The notes beneath the pieces were generated by a model, which had not been told where the DNA came from, searched no databases, and saw only the letters and a list, made by a program, of their open reading frames with translations. A stretch of 64,000 nucleotides of DNA from an uncultured Paracoccus sp. (lineage in GTDB: Bacteria; Pseudomonadota; Alphaproteobacteria; Rhodobacterales; Rhodobacteraceae). This document shows, piece after piece, positions 32,065 through 41,834 of the stretch; within the stretch, counting starts at the first letter, position 1; every line of letters begins with the position of its first letter. Where the stretch lies: assembly GCF_947496875.1 (NCBI RefSeq), contig NZ_CANMEH010000012.1, forward strand, positions 1 through 64,000, given 5' to 3'. The position numbers were made by a program, and so were the translations under genes.

Positions 32065-35000
32065 ATGGCCACCCTCGTTCTCGGCGCGGCCGGCGCTGCC
32101 ATTGGCGGTTCGATCGGCGGCGCGATCCTCGGCGTGAGTGCCGCGACCATCGGCGGCTTCATCGGCTCCACCATCGGCTCGGTCGTGGACAGCTGGATCA
32201 TCTCGTCGCTGGCGCCCACGCAGCGCATCGAGGGCGCGCGGCTCGACACGCTGCGCATCACCTCCGCCACCGAAGGCGCGGTCATCCCGCGGCTCTACGG
32301 TCGCATGCGCATGGGCGGCAACATCATCTGGGCGACCGATTTCCGCGAGGAGACGAAGACCACCACGCAGGGCGGCGGCAAGGGAGGCGGGGGCGGCAAG
32401 GTCAAAACGACGGAGTATCTGTACTACGCCTCCTTCGCCGTGGCGCTCTGCGAAGGCTCCGAAGCCGGTCCCGCAGGGACCATTCTCTCCGGGGGAGAGA
32501 ATGGAGGCGGAGGAGGCCCGGCAGGGCGGGGAATCACCGGGATCGGGCGCATCTGGGCCGACGGCAAGCCGATGGACCTCTCCGGCGTCACGTGGCGCTG
32601 GTATCCCGGCGACGAGGCGCAGTCCGCCGATCCGTTCATCGCCGCGAAGATGGGCGCGGCCAGCACGCCCGCCTATCGCGGCACCGCCTATGTCGTCTTC
32701 GAGGAACTGGCGCTCTCGACCTACGGCAACCGCCTGCCGCAGCTCTCCTTCGAGGTGTTCCGGCCGCTCGCCGATCCCGACACCGCCGAGGGGCTGACCC
32801 GCGCCGTCACCATGATCCCGGCCTCGGGCGAGTTCACCTATGCGACGCAGGCGATCCGCAAGACCGATGGCGGGGCGACGCAGGCGGAGAACCTGAACGC
32901 GTTGGCGGATGCCACCGACATGGTGGTGGCGCTGGACCGGCTGCAGGCCATGGCCCCGGCGGTCGAGAGCGTCAGCCTCGTGGTGGCGTGGTTTGGCGAC
33001 GACCTGCGGGCAGGCTCCTGCAAGGTGCGGCCGGGCGTCGAGGTGTCGGCCAAGTCGACCACGCCCGCCAGCTGGTCGGTAAACGGCGTGAGCCGCGCCA
33101 GCGCCTTCCTCGTCAGCCGCGACGACCAGGACCGCCCGGTCTATGGCGGCACGCCGTCCGACTTCGCTGTGGTGCAGGCGATCCAGGAGATGAAGGCGCG
33201 CGGGCTGCGCGTCACCTTCTATCCGTTCATCCTGATGGACGTACCGCCCGGCAACAGCCTGCCGAACCCGTATTCCGACAACGCCGCGGAGACGGGGCAG
33301 CTCGCATTCCCCTGGCGGGGGCGGATCACCTGCTCGCCCGCTGCTGGTTTCGCCGGGACCGTCGACAAGACCGCCACGGCGGCGAGCCAGGTCGCGGCGC
33401 TGTTCGGCGCGGCCACGCCCGCGAGCTTCAGCGTCTCCGGCCAGTCGGTTTCGTGGACAGGCACGCCCGGCGACTGGGGCCTGCGCCGCATGGTGCTGCA
33501 CTACGCCCATCTCTGCGCGGCGGCGGGCGGGGTCGACGCCTTCCTGATCGGTACCGAGATGCCGGGGCTGACCACCATCCGCTCCGAAGCCAACACCTAT
33601 CCGGCGGTGCAGGCCTATCGGGACCTCCTCGCCGATGTGCGCTCGATCCACGGGGACAGCACCAAGATCGGATACGCGGCGGATTGGTCGGAGTATTTCG
33701 GGCACCAGCCGGGTGACGGCTCGGGCGATGTGTTCTTCCATCTCGATCCGCTCTGGGCCGATCCGGAGATCGATTTCGTCGGCATCGACAACTACATGCC
33801 GCTGTCGGACTGGCGGGACGGGTTCGAGCATGCCGACGCGCAGGAGGGCTGGCCCGCGATCCATGACCGGGCCTATCTGCAGGCGAACATCGCGGGCGGC
33901 GAAGGTTTCGACTGGTTCTATGCCAGCGCAGCGGACCGCTCCGCGCAGGTGCGCACCCCGATCACCGACGGTGCCGCCAGCAAGCCGTGGGTCTTCCGCT
34001 ACAAGGATCTCCGCAGCTGGTGGTCGAACCCGCATCACGACCGCGCGGGCGGGGTGGAGAGTGGCACGCCGACGGCATGGGCGCCGGAGTCCAAGCCGAT
34101 CTGGTTCACCGAGCTCGGCTGTCCGGCCATCGACCGGGGCACCAACCAGCCCAACGTCTTCTTCGACCCCAAGTCCTCCGAGAGCTTCACGCCGCATTTC
34201 TCGCGCGGCTGGCGCGATGACGCCATCCAGCGGGCCTATCTCGAGGCGACATATCTCTGGTGGCGCGATGCCGTGAACAACCCGCTGTCCTCGGTCTACG
34301 GCGGCCGGATGGTGCACGTCCCCGAATGCGCCGCCTGGACCTGGGACGCGCGGCCCTATCCGTTCTTTCCGGCGCTGACTGACGTCTGGACGGACGGGGC
34401 GAACTGGCGGCTCGGCCACTGGCTGACCGGGCGGCTCGGCGCGGTGTCGCTGGCGGCACTGGTGCGGCATCTCTGCCTGCGGGCGGGGCTGCCCGAGGCC
34501 CGGATCGACGTCACCGGGCTCTGGGGCGCATTGGAAGGCTACGCCATCGGCGCGCTCGAGTCCCCGCGCGCCTCGATCACCACGCTGGCGCGGCATTTCG
34601 GGTTCGACGCCGTCGAGACCGAGGGCGTGATCCGCTTCGTCATGCGCGGCCGGGCGGCGGTGGCGAGCCTCTGCCCCGACGATCTGGTCGCGGCCCGCGA
34701 AGGCGATGTCCTCGAGCTGACCCGCGGCCAGGAGACCGAGCTGCCGCAGGCGCTGAAGTGGCAGGTCGCGCGGGCGGACGAGGATTACGACGCGGCCCTC
34801 GTCGAGGCCCGGCGCATCACCGTGGACACGACCCGCATCGCCTCGGAAAGCTTCCCGATCGCGGTGCCGCCCGAGGAGGCCGAGCGCCGCTGCCGCCGCG
34901 CATTGATGGAGGCGTGGGTGGGGCGCGAGACGGCGGCGTTCCGTCTGCCGCCCTCGCGCCTGGCGCTCAATCCGGCCGACGTTGTCCGGCTCGCGCATGA

Positions 35001-36102
35001 CGGGCGGCTGGTCGATCTGCGGCTCGTCTCCATTGCCGACGCCGAGGCGCGGGGCATCGAAGCGGTGCGCCAGGACCGGGCGACCTACGACATGCCGCCC
35101 GGCGATCCCCGCGCGGTTTCGCTGACGCGCGCCGTGGTGTTCGGCGCACCGGATGCGGTGCTGATGGATCTGCCGCAGCTGACCGAGGACCAGCCCGCGC
35201 ATCGGCCGTTTGTCGCGGCGAATGCCGTACCCTGGCCCGGCGAGATGGCGGTGTTCCGCAGCCCCTCGACCGATGGGTTCGAATTGCTGACCACGTTTGG
35301 CAGTCGCGCCCGGATCGGGGCGCTGGTCTCGGACTTCTTTGCGGGACCGACGTCGCGCTTCGATCCCGGAAACGCGCTGGTGGTCGACTTGCTGACCGGC
35401 ACGCTGGAAAGCGTCACCGACCTGACCCTGTTCGGAGGCGCCAACGCGCTGGCCATCGAGAGCGCGCCCGGCGTCTGGGAGATCGTGCAGGCGGGTGCGG
35501 CGGAGTTGTTGGCGCCGGGTCGTTACCGGCTGACCCGCCTGCTGCGGGGCCAGCGCGGCACCGAGGGCGCGATGGGAAATCCGGCGCCCGCTGGCGCGCG
35601 GGTGGTGGTGCTGGACACCGCGCTGGCGTCCCTGCCGATTGCCGAGTCCGACCTCGGGATCCCATGGAACTGGCGCATCGGCCCGGCGAGCCGTCCGGTC
35701 AGCGACGAGACCTATGTGGCAAAAGCCTTCACGCCTGCGGGCATCGGGCTGCGGCCGTTCTCCGTCGCCCATGTCGAGCAGCCGTGGCGCACGCCGCGCA
35801 CGCCCGGCGATCTGACGATCCGCTGGACGCGCCGGTCCCGCGCGCTTTCCGCCGACAGCTGGGGCGCGGTTGAGGCGCCGCTCGCCGAGGAACTGGAAGC
35901 CTACGAGGTCGAGATCCTCGACGGCCTTACCGTGAGGCGGGTGCTGAGCACGACCACCACCAGTGCGGTCTACAGTGCCGCCCAGCAGACCGCCGACTGG
36001 GGCGCGCCGCTCGGCCCCGGCGACAACCTCACTGTCCGCATCTACCAGCTCTCCGCCCTCGTCGGGCGGGGCGCGCCCAAGACCGTCACGCTCTTGTTCT
36101 GA
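32065..36102 (+). CDS. GTA-type TIM-barrel host-specificity tail protein
   Basis: Tail-tip/megatron protein of 1345 residues. An N-terminal glycine-rich hydrophobic stretch (1-50) precedes the tail-tip domain; the middle (about 380-720) matches the GTA TIM-barrel glycoside-hydrolase-like domain (HYAHLCAAAGGVDAFLIGTEM; YAADWSEYFGH; VGIDNYMPLSDWRDG; WFTELGCPAIDRGTNQPN), followed by the phage-tail_3 domain and a fibronectin-like end. In GTA this protein (g15) contacts host surface and wall. Standard length, no frameshift seen. It follows the NlpC/P60 gene by 9 nt. Confidence 0.93.
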   Translation: MATLVLGAAGAAIGGSIGGAILGVSAATIGGFIGSTIGSVVDSWIISSLAPTQRIEGARLDTLRITSATEGAVIPRLYGRMRMGGNIIWATDFREETKTTTQGGGKGGGGGKVKTTEYLYYASFAVALCEGSEAGPAGTILSGGENGGGGGPAGRGITGIGRIWADGKPMDLSGVTWRWYPGDEAQSADPFIAAKMGAASTPAYRGTAYVVFEELALSTYGNRLPQLSFEVFRPLADPDTAEGLTRAVTMIPASGEFTYATQAIRKTDGGATQAENLNALADATDMVVALDRLQAMAPAVESVSLVVAWFGDDLRAGSCKVRPGVEVSAKSTTPASWSVNGVSRASAFLVSRDDQDRPVYGGTPSDFAVVQAIQEMKARGLRVTFYPFILMDVPPGNSLPNPYSDNAAETGQLAFPWRGRITCSPAAGFAGTVDKTATAASQVAALFGAATPASFSVSGQSVSWTGTPGDWGLRRMVLHYAHLCAAAGGVDAFLIGTEMPGLTTIRSEANTYPAVQAYRDLLADVRSIHGDSTKIGYAADWSEYFGHQPGDGSGDVFFHLDPLWADPEIDFVGIDNYMPLSDWRDGFEHADAQEGWPAIHDRAYLQANIAGGEGFDWFYASAADRSAQVRTPITDGAASKPWVFRYKDLRSWWSNPHHDRAGGVESGTPTAWAPESKPIWFTELGCPAIDRGTNQPNVFFDPKSSESFTPHFSRGWRDDAIQRAYLEATYLWWRDAVNNPLSSVYGGRMVHVPECAAWTWDARPYPFFPALTDVWTDGANWRLGHWLTGRLGAVSLAALVRHLCLRAGLPEARIDVTGLWGALEGYAIGALESPRASITTLARHFGFDAVETEGVIRFVMRGRAAVASLCPDDLVAAREGDVLELTRGQETELPQALKWQVARADEDYDAALVEARRITVDTTRIASESFPIAVPPEEAERRCRRALMEAWVGRETAAFRLPPSRLALNPADVVRLAHDGRLVDLRLVSIADAEARGIEAVRQDRATYDMPPGDPRAVSLTRAVVFGAPDAVLMDLPQLTEDQPAHRPFVAANAVPWPGEMAVFRSPSTDGFELLTTFGSRARIGALVSDFFAGPTSRFDPGNALVVDLLTGTLESVTDLTLFGGANALAIESAPGVWEIVQAGAAELLAPGRYRLTRLLRGQRGTEGAMGNPAPAGARVVVLDTALASLPIAESDLGIPWNWRIGPASRPVSDETYVAKAFTPAGIGLRPFSVAHVEQPWRTPRTPGDLTIRWTRRSRALSADSWGAVEAPLAEELEAYEVEILDGLTVRRVLSTTTTSAVYSAAQQTADWGAPLGPGDNLTVRIYQLSALVGRGAPKTVTLLF

Positions 36103-36111
36103 AGGCACCCC

Positions 36112-37188
36112 ATGTCCGACGCCACCACCCATCTCCTGCTGCCCTACGTCCTGGCGGCGCAGGCCCAGAAGCACGTCACCCACAACGAGGCGCTGCGGAT
36201 CCTCGACGGGCTGGTACAGCTCTCCGTCCTCGACCGGGACCTGACCGTCCCGCCCGGAAGCCCCGCCGATGGCGATCGCTACATCGTCGGCTCGGGCGCC
36301 ACCGGGGATTGGGCAGGCTGGGATCTGAACGTGGCGCTCTGGACGGACGGCGCGTGGCTGCGTCTGCCGCCACGGACCGGCTGGCGGGCGTGGGTCGAGG
36401 ACGAGGGCCTGCTGCTGGTCTATGACGGCGCAGGCTGGATCGGCACGACGCCCGCGTCGCTGCAGAACCTCGCGCTGCTCGGGCTTGGCACCGCAGCGGA
36501 TGCGTCGAACCCGTTCTCGGCCAAGCTGAACGCGGCGCTCTGGACCGCGAGAACCGTGGCCGAGGGCGGGACGGGCGATCTGTTCTACACCATGAACAAG
36601 GAGGCCGCGGGCGACGATCTCGGGCTGACGCTGCAGACCGGCTTTGTGACGAAGGCGCTGGTGGGGCTCTTCGGCTCGGACCGCTTCCGCCTCGCAGTCT
36701 CGGCTGACGGCAGCACCTTCTTCGACGGGCTGAGCGTCGACAACGTGAGCGGCATCGTCGACCAGCCCCGGCTGCCGCGCTTCAAGGCCTGGACGAACTA
36801 CGACAACTATGTCGGCGTCGGCACCTGGACGAAGATCGGCCTGAACAACACCGACTACAACGATCAGGGCGCCTTCGACGCCGCGAACAACCGCTTCGTG
36901 GCGCCGGTGGACGGCACCTATCTCTTCGGCGCGACGCTCATGTACAAGGTCAACGCCAGCACCACCGCACGCATGCGCGGGCGGCTGGTCCTGAACGGGA
37001 CGACCGAAATCCGCGGCTCCCTCGGCGAAATCTCCGCCACCCACGTCTCGCTCGCCACCGCGATCTGGCTGCAGACCATGGTCCCGCTCACCGCGGGCGA
37101 TACCGTCGAGCTGCAGGGGTATTTCCGGGTCGCGGACGGCTACTTCGCCGCCGATCACACGTCTTTCTGGGGCTGCAAGGTCGGCTGA
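36112..37188 (+). CDS. DUF2793 tail protein with C1q-like C-terminus
   Basis: A 358-residue protein beginning with the DUF2793 domain (LLLPYVLAAQAQKHVTHNEAL; PPGSPADGDRYIVGSGATG; WLRLPPRTGWRAWVEDEG). The C-terminal 130 residues (FDAANNRFVAPVDGTYLFGA; TMVPLTAGDTVELQGYF) have the pattern of a C1q/TNF-like trimeric beta-sandwich, often used as a receptor-binding tip. Likely the tail fibre or its tip. Starts 9 nt after the host-specificity gene. Confidence 0.87.
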   Translation: MSDATTHLLLPYVLAAQAQKHVTHNEALRILDGLVQLSVLDRDLTVPPGSPADGDRYIVGSGATGDWAGWDLNVALWTDGAWLRLPPRTGWRAWVEDEGLLLVYDGAGWIGTTPASLQNLALLGLGTAADASNPFSAKLNAALWTARTVAEGGTGDLFYTMNKEAAGDDLGLTLQTGFVTKALVGLFGSDRFRLAVSADGSTFFDGLSVDNVSGIVDQPRLPRFKAWTNYDNYVGVGTWTKIGLNNTDYNDQGAFDAANNRFVAPVDGTYLFGATLMYKVNASTTARMRGRLVLNGTTEIRGSLGEISATHVSLATAIWLQTMVPLTAGDTVELQGYFRVADGYFAADHTSFWGCKVG

Positions 37189-37207
37189 CCGGCGGAAGGA
37201 GGATACG

Positions 37208-37495
37208 ATGACCCCACCCCGATCCGAGGGCTTCGTGCGAATGCCCGACGCCGAGTTCGAGGCGATCCTGACACGCGCTGCCGAGGAAGGCGCGAAGCGC
37301 GCGCTCGCCGATGTCGGGCTCGATGGCGACGAGGCGGCGCTCGACATCCGTGATCTGCGCTCGCTCGTCGACTGCATCCGGCTGGTGCGCCGCACCGCCA
37401 TGCAGACCGCCGTCCGCATGATCACCACCGGCGTCATGCTGGCGCTGCTGGCGGGCATCGCGATCAAGCTCAAGATCTTCGGCGGCGGCCCATAG
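37208..37495 (+). CDS. DUF6127-like small membrane protein
   Basis: A 95-residue protein preceded by GGAAGGAGG. The N-terminal half is charged (MPDAEFEAILTRAAEEGAKRAL), followed by an RDLRSLVDCIRLVRRT segment and a C-terminal membrane helix (about 70-90, MITTGVMLALLAGIAIKL). It resembles the DUF6127 proteins between tail fibre and endolysin genes in related prophages. One membrane helix and location make it a holin candidate; this is inference. Confidence 0.7.
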   Translation: MTPPRSEGFVRMPDAEFEAILTRAAEEGAKRALADVGLDGDEAALDIRDLRSLVDCIRLVRRTAMQTAVRMITTGVMLALLAGIAIKLKIFGGGP

Positions 37496-37529
37496 CCGCG
37501 CCCCATCCCCATTCATCAGCCCAACCGCA

Positions 37530-37551
37530 CCCGCCCTTGAGGCGGGTTTTT
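37530..37551 (+). terminator. Rho-independent terminator after the tail operon
   Basis: CCCGCC (37530-37535), loop CTTGA, GGCGGG (37541-37546), followed by TTTTT and further T-rich sequence. It closes the tail operon just before the lysis genes. Confidence 0.85.
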
Positions 37552-37568
37552 CGTTTTGGAGGACCCCC

Positions 37569-38243
37569 ATGACCACAATCTTCTTCGACCACTGGCGTGA
37601 GGCACCGGAGGACGCTTGGCGCTGGCCGAACTTCTCGCCCGCCGAAATCGCCTGCCGGGGCACCGGCAAGCTGCTCGTCAACGAACCGGCGCTCGACAAG
37701 CTGCAGGCGCTGCGTGACCGACTGGGCAAGCCGCTGATCGTCCGCTCCGCCTATCGCAGCCCCGAGCACAATCGCGCCGTCGGCGGCGCGACCCGGTCGA
37801 AGCACATGGACGGCGCCGCCTTCGATATCGCCATGGCCAACCACGACCCAGTCGCCTTCGAGGCGGCGGCGCGGGAGGTCGGGTTCCTCGGCTTCGGCTT
37901 CTATCCGCGCTCGGGGTTTATCCATGTCGACCTCGGCCCGGCGCGTCAGTGGGGCGAGCGGTTCCCGGTCCGGGCGACGGCATTTGCAGCCGAGACGCCG
38001 CCCGCACGCGAAGCGCTGGCTGAGAGCCGCACCTTGAAAGGCGGTGGCGCGGCTGGCGTGGCGACGCTGGGCGCAGCCGGGGTCGAGGTCGCGCAGAGCG
38101 TCCTGGCAGAGACCCAATCCGCCATCCTGCCGCTTGTGCCGTATCTCGACACCCTGCGCTGGGTGTTCATCCTTGTGGCGCTCGGAGGCATCGCGGTCAC
38201 CATCTATGCTCGACTTGATGACTGGAAGCGGGGGCGTCGATGA
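37569..38243 (+). CDS. M15-family endolysin with C-terminal membrane anchor
   Basis: Predicted peptidoglycan peptidase of the M15A (PF08291) family, 224 residues. Zinc ligands are visible as SKHMDGAAFDI (His79, Asp86) and FIHVDLG (His119). After the enzyme domain comes a Gly/Ala-rich linker and a membrane helix near 193-213 (LRWVFILVALGGIAVTIYARL) ending in a basic tail, so the enzyme should be anchored in the inner membrane facing the periplasm or released on depolarisation. It precedes the spanin pair. A diverged second copy lacking its first part lies at 50756-51255. Confidence 0.85.
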   Translation: MTTIFFDHWREAPEDAWRWPNFSPAEIACRGTGKLLVNEPALDKLQALRDRLGKPLIVRSAYRSPEHNRAVGGATRSKHMDGAAFDIAMANHDPVAFEAAAREVGFLGFGFYPRSGFIHVDLGPARQWGERFPVRATAFAAETPPAREALAESRTLKGGGAAGVATLGAAGVEVAQSVLAETQSAILPLVPYLDTLRWVFILVALGGIAVTIYARLDDWKRGRR

Positions 38244-38497
38244 TCGCCGCCCTGTTCACCGGGATCGCCGCCGCCCCGTGGATGCGGGCGGCGCTGCGCT
38301 ACGGCGCGATCGTCCTCGCCGTGCTCCTGTTCCTCCTTTCGCTTCGGCGTTCCGGCGAACGCACGGGCCGCCTCGCCGAACGCCTTGAGACCACGGAGAA
38401 GGCCAATCATGTCCAACGCCAGATGCTGGAAGCGGCCGCTCGCCGCCCTCGGGATCGCAACAAGCTTGCTGAGCGGCTGCGCGACGGTGAGTTCTGA
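38240..38497 (+). CDS. Inner-membrane spanin (Rz-like)
   Basis: An 85-residue protein with a membrane helix at about 18-37 (RYGAIVLAVLLFLLSL) followed by a charged coiled coil (LAERLETTEKANHVQRQML), the layout of an i-spanin. The start overlaps the endolysin stop by 4 nt. The outer-membrane partner is encoded within and beyond it in another frame (38409-38657), as in lambda Rz/Rz1. No sequence family assigned with certainty; the call rests on architecture and position. Confidence 0.72.
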   Translation: MIAALFTGIAAAPWMRAALRYGAIVLAVLLFLLSLRRSGERTGRLAERLETTEKANHVQRQMLEAAARRPRDRNKLAERLRDGEF

Positions 38498-38657
38498 CGG
38501 GCGCGCCGTCAGAACATGTCCGCCCGTGATCGAGTACAGCCGCGATTTCCAGGTGCGGGCGGCGGAGGAACTCAGCATCCTTCCCGACGGCTCGCTCGTT
38601 GCGGAGATGCTCGCCGACTACAGTGTCATGCGTGAGCAGGCGCGGTCCTGCACATGA
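38409..38657 (+). CDS. Outer-membrane lipoprotein spanin (Rz1-like)
   Basis: An 82-residue lipoprotein. The ATG at 38409 lies inside the i-spanin gene in the +1 frame. The signal is followed by lipobox LLSGC (Cys near residue 23), then a short periplasmic domain with CPPVIEYSRDFQ, and a C-terminal ADYSVMREQARSC. This is the usual o-spanin form: lipid-anchored, Cys-containing, embedded in the i-spanin gene. Together they fuse inner and outer membranes at lysis. A homologous pair is at 51252-51672. Confidence 0.75.
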   Translation: MSNARCWKRPLAALGIATSLLSGCATVSSDGRAVRTCPPVIEYSRDFQVRAAEELSILPDGSLVAEMLADYSVMREQARSCT

Positions 38658-38719
38658 GGGTCCTGCAAACAGCGCCAAACGGAGATTGCGCCAGCTGCTA
38701 TTTCCGCTATTTATGAAAC

Positions 38720-39565
38720 ATGGAAGAACCGATTCCCTCCCGCCTGTCCACCCTCGGTCACCCCCACCGCCTCGCCCTCTTCCGGCTGCTCATGCGGCGC
38801 TATCCGGATAGGGTGCCAGCGGGCGAGATCGCCGCTGCGCTGGATTTCAAGGCGTCGACGCTCTCGGCCTACCTCTCCGCGCTGATGCAGGCTGGGCTGG
38901 TAACGCAGGAGCGAGTGGGAACCTCGCTCCGCTATTCCATCGCCATGGCCGAGGTGCGTCGCACCTTCGACTATCTCATCCTCGACTGCTGCCGCGGTCG
39001 GCCCGATCTCTGCGCGCCTGTCTCCCTGCCATCGCTTTCAGGAACCACCGCCATGTCCGACCGCAAGTACAAGGTGCTGTTTATCTGCACCGGGAACTCC
39101 GCCCGCTCGATCTTCGCCGAGTCCATCCTCCGCAAGGAGGCGGGTCACCGGTTCGAGGCATATTCCGCTGGCACCCGGCCCCACTCGGAGCTGAATCCGT
39201 TTGCCATCGAGGTGCTCGAGCAGAACGGGCACGATGTCTCCGTTCTGCGATCGAAGAATGTGGGTGAGTTCCAAGGACCCGACGCACCGAAGTTCGATTT
39301 CGTCTTCACGGTCTGCAATCAGGCGGCGAATGAGGAGTGCCCGGCGTGGACCGGTCAGCCTGTCAGTGCGCATTGGGGCATGCCTGATCCGGTCAAGGCC
39401 GAAGGAACCCACGCCGAGAAGAGCCTCGCGTTCCAGCAGACCTATGGGGCGCTGCACAACCGCATCAAGACATTTTCGGCGCTGCCTATCGCTTCGCTGG
39501 ACCGCATCTCGCTGCAACGGGCCGTGGACGACCTCGGCCGTACGGATGCCGGAGCGCCAGCATGA
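38720..39565 (+). CDS. Fused ArsR repressor and ArsC arsenate reductase
   Basis: A 281-residue fusion. Residues 1-108 are a winged helix-turn-helix ArsR ([20 protein letters not shown]) with Cys90, Cys91 and Cys98 after it, the cysteine pattern used for As(III) in the Acidithiobacillus-type ArsR. Residues 112-281 are a low-molecular-weight phosphatase-type arsenate reductase with P-loop CTGNSARS (Cys123, Arg129). The same polypeptide thus senses arsenite and produces it from arsenate. It opens a five-gene operon; its stop overlaps the GAPDH start by 4 nt. The A/T-rich stretch just before the start (38700-38719) probably holds its operator. Known in some Rhodobacteraceae, unusual elsewhere. 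Confidence 0.9.
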   Translation: MEEPIPSRLSTLGHPHRLALFRLLMRRYPDRVPAGEIAAALDFKASTLSAYLSALMQAGLVTQERVGTSLRYSIAMAEVRRTFDYLILDCCRGRPDLCAPVSLPSLSGTTAMSDRKYKVLFICTGNSARSIFAESILRKEAGHRFEAYSAGTRPHSELNPFAIEVLEQNGHDVSVLRSKNVGEFQGPDAPKFDFVFTVCNQAANEECPAWTGQPVSAHWGMPDPVKAEGTHAEKSLAFQQTYGALHNRIKTFSALPIASLDRISLQRAVDDLGRTDAGAPA

Positions 39566-40560
39566 CCGTCTATGCTCTGAACGGCATCGGCCGCATGGGA
39601 AAACTTGCCCTCAACCCGCTTCTTGAACGGGGAGCGGAGATCGCTTGGATCAATGACGCGGTGGGCGACCCCGCCATGCATGCGCATCTGTTCGAGTTCG
39701 ACACCGTGCATGGGCGCTGGGATGCGGCGTTCTCGCACGACGCGGAGAGCGTCACCATCGACGGCACGCGGCTGCCTTTCGTCGGCAGCAAAGACCTGTC
39801 CGAGCTGCCGCTCGCGGGAGTTGATGTGGTCATCGACTGCACCGGCGTCTTCAAGTCCGAAGCGAAATTGGCTCCGTATTTCGAGGCGGGGGTGAAGAAG
39901 GTGGTCGTCTCGGCGCCGGTCAAGGACGGCGGCGCGGCGAACATCGTCTATGGCGTCAATCACGACATCTACGATCCGGCCGAACACCGGATCATCACGG
40001 CGGCAAGCTGCACGACCAACTGCCTCGCCCCGGTCGTGAAGGTGATCCACGAAGCCATCGGCATCCGGCATGGCTCGATCACCACGATCCATGACGTGAC
40101 CAACACGCAGACCATCGTGGACCGACCCGCCAAAGATCTGCGACGGGCGCGTTCGGCGCTCAACTCGCTGATTCCGACCACCACGGGCAGCGCCACGGCA
40201 ATCACGCTGATCTATCCGGAACTGAAGGGCCGGCTGAACGGCCATGCCATCCGGGTACCACTGCTGAACGCGTCGATCACCGATTGCGTGTTCGAGGTCG
40301 AGCGGCCGACGAGTGCGGACGAGGTCAACGCGCTGTTCAAGGCCGCCGCGACAGGTCCGCTCGAGGGCATCCTCGGCTATGAAGAGCGCCCGCTTGTCTC
40401 CGCCGATTACACCAACGACACACGTTCGGGCATCATTGACGCTCCCTCGACCATGGTCGTGAACGGCACCCAGGTGAAGATCTACGCCTGGTACGACAAC
40501 GAGATGGGCTACGCGCATCGTCTGGTGGACGTGGCGCTGATGGTCGGGGCCTCGCTGTGA
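39562..40560 (+). CDS. ArsJ-associated glyceraldehyde-3-phosphate dehydrogenase
   Basis: GAPDH homologue, 332 residues, with NAD-binding [15 protein letters not shown] at the N-terminus and catalytic Cys150 in [11 protein letters not shown]. In ars operons this enzyme makes the unstable 1-arseno-3-phosphoglycerate from glyceraldehyde-3-phosphate and arsenate, which ArsJ exports. Partner assignment is firm because arsJ is next and overlaps by 4 nt (GTGA). Its divergence from a housekeeping GAPDH ([21 protein letters not shown]) also fits the ars-specific branch. Confidence 0.93.
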   Translation: MTVYALNGIGRMGKLALNPLLERGAEIAWINDAVGDPAMHAHLFEFDTVHGRWDAAFSHDAESVTIDGTRLPFVGSKDLSELPLAGVDVVIDCTGVFKSEAKLAPYFEAGVKKVVVSAPVKDGGAANIVYGVNHDIYDPAEHRIITAASCTTNCLAPVVKVIHEAIGIRHGSITTIHDVTNTQTIVDRPAKDLRRARSALNSLIPTTTGSATAITLIYPELKGRLNGHAIRVPLLNASITDCVFEVERPTSADEVNALFKAAATGPLEGILGYEERPLVSADYTNDTRSGIIDAPSTMVVNGTQVKIYAWYDNEMGYAHRLVDVALMVGASL

Positions 40561-41834
40561 CCGTTGCCCGACCGCGCCCCGAAGGGCTGTCAGCCTATAT
40601 CGCAGTCACTGCCGTCTATTGGGCCTTCATGCTCACCGACGGCGCCCTGCGGATGCTGGTCCTGCTGCATTTCCACAGGCTTGGGTTCAGCCCGGTGCAG
40701 CTGGCCTATCTGTTCATCCTTTACGAGATCGCAGGCATGGTCACGAACCTGTCGGCGGGATGGATTGCGGCACGGTTCGGGCTGACCTCGACGCTTTATG
40801 CTGGACTAGGCTTGCAGGTCATCGCGCTGTTGGCGCTGGCGCAACTGGATCCCGGCTGGGCCATCGGGTTTTCGGTCGCCTACGTCATGATCGTGCAAGG
40901 CGCGAGCGGCGTGGCCAAGGATCTGGCCAAGATGTCCTCGAAATCCGCCGTGAAGCTGCTGGCCCCTGAGGGCAACGGCGGGCTCTTCCGCTGGGTCGCG
41001 CTGCTGACCGGATCGAAGAACGCTGTGAAGGGGCTGGGCTTCCTGCTGGGCGCGGTGCTGCTCGCCACGTTGGGCTTTGTCCCGGCGGTCCTTGCGATGG
41101 CAGCGGTACTTGCGGTGATTCTGCTCGCCGTCCTGATCGCTATGCCGCCAGGATTGCCCAAGGGACGCAAGGGCACGAAGTTCTCCGAGGTCTTCTCGAA
41201 GTCCGCCAACGTGAACTGGCTGTCGGTAGCGCGGGTGTTTCTGTTCGGTGCACGCGACGTTTGGTTCGTCGTCGGCATTCCGATCTATTTCTACGCTGTG
41301 CTGTCGGACGGCACCGTCGACGGCAACCGGGCCGCCTTCTTCATGATCGGCACCTTCATGGCGGTCTGGACCATCCTTTACGGCGCGGTGCAGGCGGCAG
41401 CACCCCGGCTCTTGCGTGCGGCGCAAAGATCGGACGGCGACTTGATCGACGCGGCGCGTGGCTGGGCGTGGGCGCTGGCCGCCATCCCGGCCGGGCTGAC
41501 TGCCGCCGCCCTGATCTCGCCCCAGCCGCAGCCATGGCTGACAGCGACGCTTGTCCTGGGCCTGCTGGCCTTCGGCGCGGTCTTCGCGGTGAACTCGTCG
41601 CTGCATTCCTATCTGATCCTCGCCTTCACCCAGGCCGAGCGAGTGACAATGGATGTCGGTTTCTACTACATGGCCAATGCGGGCGGGCGCCTCCTCGGCA
41701 CGCTTCTTTCGGGCCTGACCTATCAGATCGGCGGGCTGGCGCTGATGCTGGGAACTGCGGCGGCGATGGTGGTGGCGTCTGCGCTCGCTGTCAGCCGCCT
41801 CAGCCTGGACCGCACGCAGGAGAGCCTGGCATGA
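40557..41834 (+). CDS. arsJ: ArsJ organoarsenical exporter (MFS)
   Basis: Major facilitator superfamily permease, 425 residues, about 12 membrane segments. Start is a GTG overlapping the GAPDH stop. Signature text for this branch: [20 protein letters not shown] at the N-terminus, [20 protein letters not shown] near 118, and [17 protein letters not shown]. Known role is export of 1-arseno-3-phosphoglycerate made by the co-encoded GAPDH. The pair gives arsenate resistance without reduction. Confidence 0.9.
   Translation: MTVARPRPEGLSAYIAVTAVYWAFMLTDGALRMLVLLHFHRLGFSPVQLAYLFILYEIAGMVTNLSAGWIAARFGLTSTLYAGLGLQVIALLALAQLDPGWAIGFSVAYVMIVQGASGVAKDLAKMSSKSAVKLLAPEGNGGLFRWVALLTGSKNAVKGLGFLLGAVLLATLGFVPAVLAMAAVLAVILLAVLIAMPPGLPKGRKGTKFSEVFSKSANVNWLSVARVFLFGARDVWFVVGIPIYFYAVLSDGTVDGNRAAFFMIGTFMAVWTILYGAVQAAAPRLLRAAQRSDGDLIDAARGWAWALAAIPAGLTAAALISPQPQPWLTATLVLGLLAFGAVFAVNSSLHSYLILAFTQAERVTMDVGFYYMANAGGRLLGTLLSGLTYQIGGLALMLGTAAAMVVASALAVSRLSLDRTQESLA

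Noticed and set aside
30646..37512. A 2288-codon antisense open frame
   Set aside because: Only its last 295 codons (the aldolase) make sense; the rest mirrors strongly coding tail genes and reflects high GC codon bias.
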